Source of the DNA: Cytophagales bacterium
GTDB lineage: Bacteria; Bacteroidota; Bacteroidia; Cytophagales; Cyclobacteriaceae
Reading direction: 5' to 3'
Length of the DNA stretch: 40,508 nucleotides
Assembly (NCBI GenBank): GCA_027317105.1
Contig: DAHVFH010000176.1
Location: 1-40,508, forward strand
Both the position numbers and the translations under genes were made by a program. Positions 1-7,800 of the stretch are shown here, one piece after another; the stretch's first letter is position 1; the number at the start of each line of letters is the position of its first letter. The notes below the pieces were generated by a model. That model was not told where the DNA came from and did not search any database. It saw nothing but the letters and a program-made list of their open reading frames with translations.

Positions 1-140
1 AATGGGTCAACCGATCTCGATACATTTTATCCCTTCAAATCTAGTGGTCAGTTTGCTGCGGAAAACGGTGGTCAGCTTCCCGCGGAATCAGGTGGTCAAT
101 TTGCAACGGAAAAGAGTGGTCACTTTGTGCGGAATCTCCA
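1..140. mobile_element. End of an IS21-like insertion sequence (terminal repeat array)
   Basis: The heptamer GTGGTCA occurs at 44-50, 68-74, 92-98 and 116-122, exactly 24 bp apart. Each copy is followed by a short T-rich stretch and CGGAA. IS21-family elements are known to have multiple direct repeats of about this size at their ends, bound by the IstA transposase, and Bacteroidota IS21 ends often contain GTGGTCA-type units. The element body would lie left of the window. The boundary is placed near 140 because ArsM-type protein similarity begins there (Ser-Thr-Val-His-Pro). The exact terminus and the target duplication cannot be seen, and no istA/istB coding sequence is inside the window. Confidence 0.72.
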
Positions 141-961
141 GTACTGTGCATCCACGCGATTTAGCAAATGAACCCACCATCGTTTATGTTGGGGTCGGTG
201 GCGGAATGGAGCTTTTGCAATTCGCCTATTTCAGCAGAAAGAAAAAAGGTGTGATTGGGATTGATGTGGTGGATGAAATGCTCACTGCATGTCGTGAAAA
301 TTTTGAGGAAGCGGAAGAACAAAATCCGTGGTTCGAATCTGATTTTATTGAATTGAGAAAGGGTGATGCACTTAACCTTCCCTTAGAAAATGAATGTGCA
401 GATGTGGCTGCGCAAAACTGTCTCTTCAATATTTTTAAAAAAGGTGATTTAAAAAAGGCATTGGAGGAAATGTATCGGGTGTTGAAACCCCATGGTCGAT
501 TGGTACTCTCCGACCCTACATGCGAAACTGAAATTCATGACAATCTAAAAAATGATGAAGCGTTGCGTGCCATGTGCCTGAGTGGTGCTATGCCCTTGCA
601 TGAATACTTAAAAATGATAACCGATGTTGGTTTTGGAACGATCGAGGTGAGAGCAAAAAGACCATACCGGGTTCTCGATACCAATCATTATAACACTACT
701 GAAAACATCTTTATTGAAAGTGTGGAAGTATGCGCCATTAAAGACCCCATGCCTTCAGATGGCCCCTGCATTTTTACAGGAAAGACCGCCATTTATTATG
801 GAATCGATAAATATTTTGACGATAATAAGGGACACGTGCTCAATATCAATCAACCGATGGCAGTCTGTGACAAAACAGCTAATGCTCTAAAATCGCTGCA
901 TAGAAAAGATATTTATATTTCCAATAGTACGTGGTTTTACGATGGTGGAGGATGTTGCTAA
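140..961 (+). pseudogene. arsM: ArsM-type (arsenosugar pathway) methyltransferase, 5' end lost to an IS
   Basis: The product would be a SAM-dependent methyltransferase like the arsenite methyltransferases of arsenosugar synthesis. The glycine-rich SAM loop YVGVGGGMELLQF lies just after the break, followed by GVIGIDVVDEML (acidic loop), NCLFNIF and EMYRVLKPHGRLVLSDP. The tail ends in GGGCC, a Cys-rich end that I recall as typical of this subfamily. About 55-60 N-terminal residues expected for the family are missing. The sequence upstream of Ser-Thr-Val-His-Pro is IS-end repeat DNA. The frame happens to stay open leftward to position 2, so a chimeric protein could be made, but normal function is doubtful. 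The FAD oxidoreductase starts 41 bp downstream and was probably co-transcribed. Family assignment is firm; the arsenosugar role rests on recalled family resemblance. Confidence 0.75.
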
Positions 962-1002
962 TAACCAAAAGCCATTTTTAAGATGGCATATAAACAAACC
1001 TT

Positions 1003-2433
1003 ATGAGGAAATACGATTTAGTTGTTATAGGTGCTGGTTCAGGCGGTCTTGGAGTTTCGTTGTTTATGGCCAAGGTGGGTTTAAAAACATTGTTGATCGA
1101 TAAATCGGATGAGCACATTGGAGGCGATTGCCTCAACTTCGGCTGTGTTCCCAGCAAGGCTTTAATTCATGCTTCCAGAATTGTACACCAAGCGAGTGAA
1201 GCTGTACAATTTGGATTTACCGTAACAGGCAAACCCGATATTGCAAAAGCTATGGAATATGTTTTGTCAAGACAGAGTATTATCCGTAAACATGAAAATG
1301 CTGAATTTCTTCGGGGCGAGGGTCTTGAGGTTGCGCTAGGGTCGGCCTGTTTCCATTCTCCTAATTCTGTTATCGTAGGTGACACTATTTATTCTGGGAA
1401 GAAGATCGTAATAGCCACCGGTTCCAGACCCGCTTCTTTAGAAGTGCCGGGAATTGAGAAAGTAAAACAGTATAACAACGAAAGCATTTTTGAAACCAGA
1501 GACTTACCGCAGCAAATTTTGGTTGTCGGTGGGGGGCCGATTGGGATTGAAATTGGACAGGCTTTACACCGCCTGGGTTCTTCGGTCACCATTGTGCACC
1601 GTGGCACAAACATTCTTCCACATGACGACAATGAGATTGCTTCGATACTTTTTGAAAGGTTAAAAGGAGAAGGCATTGAAATCATTTTGAATTCGGAAGT
1701 GAAAGAATTTATCAGTGCGAATGAAGCAGTAATCGTTGAAAAAAATGGAGATGTGAAAAGTATAGCATTTGATGCAGTATTTGTTTCCGTAGGCCGAACC
1801 CTTGAGTTGGAGCAATTGAAATTAGAAAAAGCTGGAATAACAGTGACTAATAAAAAGATACAAGTAAATGCTTATTTGCAAACCAGCAATAAACATGTTT
1901 ATACCTGTGGGGATATTTCCGGTTCACTCCAATTTTCGCACGCTGCAGAACAACACGCTAGACTTCTGTTGAATAATTTGTTTTCGCCTTTCAAAAAGAA
2001 ATTGAATAACGACAACATGTCTTGGGTAACGTTCACCGATCCCGAAGTAGCAACATTTGGTTTGCAGGAAAAACAACTTCAGAAACAAAACAAATCTTTT
2101 GAGAAAATAGCGATGGATTTTACTGACGATGACCGTGCCGTGACTGATAGCTATCGGTACGGCAAGCTCGTGCTTTACATCTCAAAAGGCGGCCTGCTTC
2201 GTAAGCAGAAGCTTTTAGGTGGGAGTATGATCGCCCCCAGTGCCGGTGAACTCATTCAGGAACTCGTACTGGCCAACAGTGCAGGCATCAGTGTCGATTC
2301 CATTTTCAATAAGATTTATCCCTATCCTGTGGCTTCGCGAGTCAATCAAATGATTATTGTAAAGCATAAGGAAAAGATATTGACCGGTGGATTGAAGAAA
2401 CTGCTACAATTTGTCTATCACCTATTAAACTAA
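1003..2433 (+). CDS. FAD-dependent pyridine nucleotide-disulfide oxidoreductase (MerA-like)
   Basis: A 476-residue class I flavoprotein disulfide reductase. The FAD Rossmann motif GAGSGGLG is at residues 10-17 and the redox-active pair C43/C48 in GGDCLNFGCVPSK. The second nucleotide-binding motif VVGGGPIGIEIG is near 175-185, and TCGDISG, binding the FAD ribityl, near 300. The C-terminal dimerisation domain is present, but where lipoamide dehydrogenase and glutathione reductase have HPTxxE it reads YPYPVASRVNQ, so the usual His-Glu acid/base pair is absent. The N-terminal HMA domain and C-terminal Cys pair of true mercuric reductases are also absent. It lies between the broken arsM and a small membrane protein (6-bp gap). 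The substrate is unknown; a thiol, metalloid or quinone-linked role is possible. Confidence 0.85.
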   Translation: MRKYDLVVIGAGSGGLGVSLFMAKVGLKTLLIDKSDEHIGGDCLNFGCVPSKALIHASRIVHQASEAVQFGFTVTGKPDIAKAMEYVLSRQSIIRKHENAEFLRGEGLEVALGSACFHSPNSVIVGDTIYSGKKIVIATGSRPASLEVPGIEKVKQYNNESIFETRDLPQQILVVGGGPIGIEIGQALHRLGSSVTIVHRGTNILPHDDNEIASILFERLKGEGIEIILNSEVKEFISANEAVIVEKNGDVKSIAFDAVFVSVGRTLELEQLKLEKAGITVTNKKIQVNAYLQTSNKHVYTCGDISGSLQFSHAAEQHARLLLNNLFSPFKKKLNNDNMSWVTFTDPEVATFGLQEKQLQKQNKSFEKIAMDFTDDDRAVTDSYRYGKLVLYISKGGLLRKQKLLGGSMIAPSAGELIQELVLANSAGISVDSIFNKIYPYPVASRVNQMIIVKHKEKILTGGLKKLLQFVYHLLN

Positions 2434-2439
2434 TGTTTT

Positions 2440-2769
2440 ATGGAATGGTTACTTGACTTGAAAGATTGGTTTATGGGACTTGGTGAAAAATATAATGTGA
2501 GCCCGATTATTTTTGGATCCATTTATGTAGGCGCTATTCCTTTTTTCTTCCTTTCGCTGGGATGGCTTGTGAAAAGGATTAAGCAACGGAAACCCATTGT
2601 GACCCCTGTGCTATTAACAGGTTTCTTCTTTGTGTCAGCGTATTTATACCTGATTATAGCAGGTCGTAACATTCCCTTATGGGTTTACTTTTTTATCGGT
2701 GCGATGATTGTGTACGGTGTTTATTCTACTATAATAAAAATCAGAAAACAGATTTCTAAAAATGAATAA
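2440..2769 (+). CDS. Small membrane protein, three predicted TM segments
   Basis: A 109-residue protein with hydrophobic segments at about residues 22-43, 54-73 and 77-95, separated by short basic loops such as KRIKQRK. A short amphipathic N-terminus precedes the first segment. It starts six bases after the FAD oxidoreductase stop and is probably translated with it. I do not recognise a named family. The position suggests a membrane partner of the oxidoreductase, for example an anchor or part of a redox-linked transport step, but that is inference from context only. Confidence 0.75.
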   Translation: MEWLLDLKDWFMGLGEKYNVSPIIFGSIYVGAIPFFFLSLGWLVKRIKQRKPIVTPVLLTGFFFVSAYLYLIIAGRNIPLWVYFFIGAMIVYGVYSTIIKIRKQISKNE

Positions 2770-2774
2770 GACAG

Positions 2775-3021
2775 ATAAAGAACTTTTTCAAAGTAAAAAT
2801 ACTGCTTATCTCATTTATTCTTATTTATCCTTGAGCCTGGGTATGGCAGCAATTCAACGTTCAGATTAACGAAGAAATTGCCAAATGCTACTTCTGATTT
2901 GCAATTAGGTAAAGAACAAATTGAAACTGTTACAGAAGCATTAGACTTTAGTACAGAAGCGATAACGCTCTTTGGCCTGGAAGTTAAAAACCTGAAGTAC
3001 GTTCCGGTTAGAACAGAGTAA
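2775..3021 (+). pseudogene. Possible small secreted protein, frameshifted and without a good start
   Basis: One frame from about 2775 reads like a signal peptide (KNFFKVKILLISFILIY) but begins at ATA and soon meets a stop. The +1 frame then continues from about 2835 with EPGYGSNSTF and runs to a stop at 3019-3021, ending NLKYVPVRTE. Joined, they would make a protein of about 80 residues with an export signal. A competing ATG at 2762 overlaps the previous stop but gives only 35 residues, ending at 2869. The most economical reading is a decayed gene. The rest of the gap, up to 3218, shows no coding signal. Confidence 0.3.
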
Positions 3022-3218
3022 CGCAATAATAAATTATACTTTGGCGGTCGAAAGCAGAATACACATTTTTAAATAATCGGCTAACAGCACCAGGCCCGAA
3101 AAATTTAATTCAAAAGCGACCTCCTTGCGAAAACCTTAGGGTTTGTCAACCAAGGGACAGTAAGCGGGAACCATTTATCAGGCGTACGTATTAAATTGGT
3201 GATTACTAACAATCAATC

Positions 3219-4421
3219 ATGCGACCTACTCAGCTCTCCTTCTCTAATCAAGCGGGCCAAAAACTTTCGGCACACATGGAATGGCCTGCTAACCAGCAAC
3301 CGTATACATATGCTCTTTTTGCGCACTGCTTCACGTGTGGGAAAAGTCTGAATGCCGTTAGAAATATTTCTAAAGCATTAGCAGCAAGGGGCTTTGCTGT
3401 ATTGAGTTTTGATTTTACTGGGTTAGGCAAAAGCGATGGCGACTTTGCTGACACAACATTCTCCGCGAATGTAAGCGACCTTATTGCCGCCATTGATTTT
3501 TTAAAAAATGATTTTGAAACACCAGCATTGCTGGTGGGGCATTCATTGGGAGGTGCCGCAGTAATACATGCAGCATCACAAATTGAATCGGTTGCTGCTG
3601 TTGCTACCATTGGTGCACCCGCTGATACAAAGCATATAACCCATATTTTTGATGAAGCCCTACCAGAACTAAGAGACACAGGCATAGCAAAGGTTAATAT
3701 CGGTGGCAGACCCTTTACCATCAAGCAGCAATTTGTAGATGATTTAGAGAACCATTCTGTTACAAATACACTTTCTCATCTAAATAAATCTATACTCATA
3801 TTGCACTCTCCGCAAGATGAAATTGTAGAAATAGCAAATGCCGCGTTGCTTTACCAGGCGGCTCACCATCCAAAAAGTTTTATATCATTAGATGGTGCTG
3901 ATCATTTGCTCACCAATAAAAATGACTCCCACTATGCTGGTGAAGTGATTGCAGCCTGGGCCCAGCGGTATTTGAATTTACCGGAAATAATCGCTCCGGA
4001 AACTACACATCAAACCGTTGCCTCGATTGGCGATAAAGATTCCGGTTATACTACCATTATTAAAGCTGGCAAACATTTCATTACTGCCGATGAGCCAGAA
4101 GATGTTGGGGGAAATGATTTTGGCCCGTCTCCTTATGAACTATTAAGCTCTTCACTCGCTACTTGTACGGCCATGACCTTGCGAATGTATGCCAATCGCA
4201 AAAATTTGAATGTACAGAAAATCAGGGTGCATATTAATCATTCCAAACAACATAGTACAGATTGTGAAAAAAATGAGCATATTGATCATTTCGAGCGACT
4301 TGTAGAACTGGAAGGAGATATGACTGAAGAACAACGAAAGCGCCTGCTTGAAATCGCAGATAAGTGTCCGGTGCATAAGACATTGGAAGGGGAGATAAAG
4401 ATCATCACTCACCTTTTATAA
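3219..4421 (+). CDS. Bifunctional alpha/beta hydrolase - OsmC family protein
   Basis: A 400-residue fusion. Residues 1-255 form an alpha/beta hydrolase: nucleophile elbow GHSLGG (S109), acid candidate D200 in HSPQDE and catalytic His H229 in GADHLL. Residues 265-400 form an OsmC/Ohr domain with the two peroxidatic cysteines C316 (LATCTAMT) and C383 (CPVHKTLEG). OsmC domains reduce organic hydroperoxides with thiol cofactors. The hydrolase half may release fatty-acid or ester substrates for it, although the substrate is not known. The architecture is a recognised fused family. It appears to be a single-gene unit, with a gap of about 235 bp to the next gene. All key residues are present in both halves. 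Confidence 0.9.
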   Translation: MRPTQLSFSNQAGQKLSAHMEWPANQQPYTYALFAHCFTCGKSLNAVRNISKALAARGFAVLSFDFTGLGKSDGDFADTTFSANVSDLIAAIDFLKNDFETPALLVGHSLGGAAVIHAASQIESVAAVATIGAPADTKHITHIFDEALPELRDTGIAKVNIGGRPFTIKQQFVDDLENHSVTNTLSHLNKSILILHSPQDEIVEIANAALLYQAAHHPKSFISLDGADHLLTNKNDSHYAGEVIAAWAQRYLNLPEIIAPETTHQTVASIGDKDSGYTTIIKAGKHFITADEPEDVGGNDFGPSPYELLSSSLATCTAMTLRMYANRKNLNVQKIRVHINHSKQHSTDCEKNEHIDHFERLVELEGDMTEEQRKRLLEIADKCPVHKTLEGEIKIITHLL

Positions 4422-4443
4422 TTATCTTCACAGCCTATAAATT

Positions 4444-4533
4444 ATGAGTGCCTTTGAATATGTAACCGCGCTCATCTCCATCATGCTTGGATTGAGGATA
4501 ATGCAAATTTGCCGATCCTGTTCACTAGCGTGA
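4444..4533 (+). pseudogene. N-terminal stub of a conserved membrane protein
   Basis: A 29-codon reading frame starts MSAFEYVTALISIMLGL. This resembles the first helix of a Bacteroidota hypothetical membrane protein family that I recall beginning FEYV..LISIILGLGITQ. After about 19 residues the resemblance ends, and a stop follows at 4531-4533. No continuation is visible in another frame before the ABC transporter gene at 4657, so this is probably a truncated relic. Identification is from memory of the family start and is weak. Confidence 0.3.
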
Positions 4534-4656
4534 ACGGGCAACCGTTTACTGTCCGCACCTCACAACCAACGGAGGGTTTCTGCCTTCTTAATAGTTATAT
4601 TGTTCCATATTTAGTCAGCATTCAGAGCTGGTATCATAGAAAAAACGAAAATAATA

Positions 4657-5361
4657 ATGGAAGTTACTGTACAAAGCATCGGGCATAACTTTAACAAAAA
4701 GGAAGTTCTTGTTGAGATTACCCACACTTTTGCAAAGAAAAAAGTAACAGCAATTCTCGGTAAAAGCGGTAGTGGAAAAACAACGTTATTACAAATTATC
4801 AATGGAATGATAAAGCCGTATAGCGGAGCTGTTACTGTTTTTGGAGTTCCTTTGAATTACAACAATCTACCGAAACTACGACTGGAAATGGGTTATGTTA
4901 TTCAGCAAGCAGGGTTGTTTCCTCATCTCAGTATTCATGCAAACATCAGCATTCTCGGTAAAATCAAAAAACTGTCAACTGATTTTATAAACACACGCGT
5001 TTCTCATTTGATGGATCTTGTCCAGCTTCCTGCATTTTTCAGTACTAAGTACCCTCACGAATTATCAGGAGGGGAGCAACAACGGGTCGGTTTATGCCGC
5101 GCCATATTTTTAAATCCGCCTATACTTTTAATGGACGAAGCATTTGCCTCTCTTGACTACGAAACCAAACAAAGTATATATTCTCATTTGATGAGCAACC
5201 AGAAACATGAACCACGCACCATCATTTTGGTTACACACGATTGGGACGAAGCCCTTCGGTTAGCCGATGATTTTATCTGGCTTGAGAATGGAAAAATAAA
5301 AGCTTCAGGCGGTAAGAAGGAGTTAATGAAAGCTAAGGCCGATTATTTTGAAACTACATGA
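4657..5361 (+). CDS. ABC transporter ATP-binding protein, osmoprotectant (OpuC/EgtV) class
   Basis: A 234-residue ABC ATPase. Walker A GKSGSGKT is at 35-42, Q-loop QQAG at about 83-86, signature LSGGEQQR at 136-143, Walker B ILLMDEA at 156-162 and switch His H194 in VTHDWDEA. It is short and lacks the C-terminal CBS pair of OpuCA/ProV-type proteins that sense ionic strength. That fits EgtV-like or compact OpuC-type ATPases better than a strict osmosensor. Its stop overlaps the start of the permease/binding-protein gene (ATGA at 5358-5361), so the two are translationally coupled and form one importer. The substrate class is quaternary amines such as glycine betaine, choline or ergothioneine. 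The neighbouring egt genes favour testing ergothioneine. Confidence 0.88.
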   Translation: MEVTVQSIGHNFNKKEVLVEITHTFAKKKVTAILGKSGSGKTTLLQIINGMIKPYSGAVTVFGVPLNYNNLPKLRLEMGYVIQQAGLFPHLSIHANISILGKIKKLSTDFINTRVSHLMDLVQLPAFFSTKYPHELSGGEQQRVGLCRAIFLNPPILLMDEAFASLDYETKQSIYSHLMSNQKHEPRTIILVTHDWDEALRLADDFIWLENGKIKASGGKKELMKAKADYFETT

Positions 5362-6833
5362 GAAGGGCATCGTTCCAATTGTTTTTCATTATTTCCTGCT
5401 CGTTGCAGGCACAGCAAACCATTCATGTTGGCGCTAAACATTTTAACGAGGGTTATATCTTAAGCGAGATGATCGCACTTGTGCTGGAGGATGGGGGCTT
5501 CAAAGTCGAACGTAAATTTAACCTTGGTGGCACCACAGTAAGTTTTGAAGCACTTAGAAACCAAGCTATTGATGTGTATCCGGAATATACAGGCACCATT
5601 GAAAAGGAAATTTTAAGAGAAGATAGCAAACTTTCATTTGAGCAACTTAGCAATGAAGTAAATGAAAGGTTTAAGCTTCAAATCTCGCAACCCTATGGTT
5701 TTAACAATACCTATACACTATTGATTACCGCTGCCTTAAAAGAGAAACTTAGCATCAAAAACATTTCTGACTTGGAAAAGCATCCAGATTTACGGGTTGG
5801 GTTAAGTTATGAGTTCATTGATCGCAAAGATGGCTGGAATAATCTTTCAACTTTTTATAGGCTTCCTCAAAAAGTAATTGCACTGGAACATGGTTTAGCT
5901 TACCAGGCTATTCGTGATAACAAAATAGATGTAACAGATGCCTACTCTACCGATGGTGAAATCAATAAATATAACTTAATCCTTCTTAAGGATGACCAAA
6001 ACTTTTTTCCTGCTTATCAAGCGGTTTCATTTTATTCCAAAAATCTCCCCGTGCAAGCAAAGGAGCTATTGAATAAATTAACGTCTGTACTTTCTGAAGA
6101 TGAAATGCAGCGATTAAATGCTATGGCACTGTTTGAAAATAAATCGTATCACGAAATAGCGCGGATGTTTCTTTTGCAAAAAGGTTTAATAAGCCAGACT
6201 GAAACAACGCAAGCTTCCACTATATCCAGAATTGTATCCAAGGCCTGGCGACATTTACAGCTTACCCTCTTTGCGCTAATTGTAGCAATTTTTGTTGCCG
6301 TGCCGTTGGGTATTTTCATTTTCAGGAATCAGCAGGCGACAAAAATTATTTTATATCTCATCGGTATCTTACAAACTATTCCTTCGATTGCGCTTTTAGC
6401 GTTGATGATTCCGCTTTTTGGCATTGGCGTAGTTCCAGCTGTTATTGCGCTCTTTTTTTATGCGTTACTGCCCATATTACGGAATACTGTAGTAGGGCTT
6501 ACCACCGTTGATCCCCTACTAAAAAAAGTGGCAGCAGCCATTGGGCTTACCCTATGGGATAGCTTACGTTTGGTTGAAATACCACTGGCTATGCCAACCA
6601 TTCTCGCGGGTATACGCACAGCGGCTGTCATTAACGTTGGAACTGCAACGCTTGCTGCTTTTATTGGTGCCGGTGGTTTAGGCGAGTTTATTGTTACAGG
6701 ACTTGCGCTAAACAACACCGACATGATTTTAATGGGCGCTATTCCGGCTGCCGCTTTGGCTATGCTTACAGAATTATTTTTTGAGTTAATGGAAAAGATT
6801 ATACTACCAAAGCATTTGCAAAGCGCTTTGTGA
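5358..6833 (+). CDS. Fused substrate-binding protein-permease of a quaternary-amine ABC importer
   Basis: A 491-residue two-domain protein. Residues 1-19 look like a signal peptide ending at QAQQ. Residues 20-280 are an OpuAC-type binding domain: HVGAKHFNEGYIL start, GGTTVSFEALRN, DVYPEYTGTI and ALVDAYSTDG-like IDVTDAYSTDGEI. Residues 295-485 are the permease, with about five to six TM helices and the inner-membrane coupling region GLTLWDSLRLVEIPLAMPTILAGIRTA split over two loops. The order is binding domain then permease; as I recall, characterised EgtU proteins have the permease first. The partner ATPase overlaps it upstream. The stop lies 4 bp from the convergent egtD stop. The substrate is inferred to be a betaine-type compound, possibly ergothioneine. 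Confidence 0.87.
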   Translation: MRRASFQLFFIISCSLQAQQTIHVGAKHFNEGYILSEMIALVLEDGGFKVERKFNLGGTTVSFEALRNQAIDVYPEYTGTIEKEILREDSKLSFEQLSNEVNERFKLQISQPYGFNNTYTLLITAALKEKLSIKNISDLEKHPDLRVGLSYEFIDRKDGWNNLSTFYRLPQKVIALEHGLAYQAIRDNKIDVTDAYSTDGEINKYNLILLKDDQNFFPAYQAVSFYSKNLPVQAKELLNKLTSVLSEDEMQRLNAMALFENKSYHEIARMFLLQKGLISQTETTQASTISRIVSKAWRHLQLTLFALIVAIFVAVPLGIFIFRNQQATKIILYLIGILQTIPSIALLALMIPLFGIGVVPAVIALFFYALLPILRNTVVGLTTVDPLLKKVAAAIGLTLWDSLRLVEIPLAMPTILAGIRTAAVINVGTATLAAFIGAGGLGEFIVTGLALNNTDMILMGAIPAAALAMLTELFFELMEKIILPKHLQSAL

Positions 6834-6837
6834 GTTT

Positions 6838-7797
6838 CTACTTTTTAAAAAGCACATCACAGAAGTAATGTTTGCAATCAAAAAAAGCATCAACCACCTC
6901 AAGACCCGCTCTAGATGCTAACTCGTCAATCATAGGCATATCATATTTTTGAGACACTTCGGTGTGAATAATTTCCCAACGATTAAAATGGACAACCTTA
7001 TCACATGCCTCGAAATACACATCCTGATTTTTTAAACTGACCAAATAACTTTTGGTCATACCGGTTTCAGGATCATAGTATGGGTAATGGTGAAATTGAT
7101 CCAGTTGAAATTGCGCCCCCAATTCGCGGTTTAACCGAACTAATAAATTCAAATTGAAATCACGGGTAATTCCATGTGGGTCATCATATGCAGCTTGGAT
7201 CAGGCGCGGATCCTTTTTCAAATCAAAACCTATCAACAATTGATCACCAGGTGACATTGATTTTGAAGTGCTGCTAACGAATTTTGTTGCTTCCTTCACA
7301 TTGAAGTTGCCAATGTTTGCACCCATGAAAAGAAAGATTTTTCGGAACTCATCCTGTTGAAGCAACTCAATGGCTTCATCATATCTTTTATTGATGGGAT
7401 TAATGGATAACCGGGGAACAGAATGTTGAAGACGACCGACCAATTGTTGAAGTACAGTTTCTGACACATCAATTGGGGAGTAGATAAATTCCGCTCTTGC
7501 CTCTGTAAAATGCTTCAGCAGGATTTCTGATTTCAAACCATCCCCCGCACCCAGCTCAATGAGGTTGAAAGGTGATTGCACCGCTTTAAAGTGACAGAGC
7601 AATTTTCCTTTATTCATTTGCAAAATCTCATATTCACAGGTAGTGAGATAATATTCAGGCATATGCATGATGGCTTGAAAAATCTTATCTCCTGTCTCAT
7701 CATAAAACAACCAACTCGGAAGTCTTTTGGGAGTTTGTGAGAACCCCTCTTCTAAAGCTTGTGCCACATCTGCAAATTGTAAATCGGTTCTTATCAT
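6838..7797 (-). CDS. egtD: L-histidine N-alpha-methyltransferase EgtD
   Basis: A 319-residue protein that trimethylates histidine to hercynine with SAM, the first step of ergothioneine synthesis. Family marks are FYDETGDKIFQAI near the N-terminus, the substrate-region motif PEYYLTTCEYEIL (residues 47-59), the SAM loop ELGAGDGLKSEIL (81-93), YSPIDVSETVL (107-116) and LFMGANIGNF. The length matches the family. It is the last gene of a minus-strand operon; egtB ends 3 bp upstream. Its 3' end faces the ABC importer end with a 4-bp gap, too short for a separate terminator, so antisense effects between the convergent units are possible. Confidence 0.93.
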   Translation of the reverse strand: MIRTDLQFADVAQALEEGFSQTPKRLPSWLFYDETGDKIFQAIMHMPEYYLTTCEYEILQMNKGKLLCHFKAVQSPFNLIELGAGDGLKSEILLKHFTEARAEFIYSPIDVSETVLQQLVGRLQHSVPRLSINPINKRYDEAIELLQQDEFRKIFLFMGANIGNFNVKEATKFVSSTSKSMSPGDQLLIGFDLKKDPRLIQAAYDDPHGITRDFNLNLLVRLNRELGAQFQLDQFHHYPYYDPETGMTKSYLVSLKNQDVYFEACDKVVHFNRWEIIHTEVSQKYDMPMIDELASRAGLEVVDAFFDCKHYFCDVLFKK

Positions 7798-7800
7798 TTC

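Noticed and set aside
3248..3724. 158-codon minus-strand open frame
   Set aside because: It lies wholly inside the alpha/beta hydrolase-OsmC gene, whose active-site motifs fix the true frame; it has no family resemblance.
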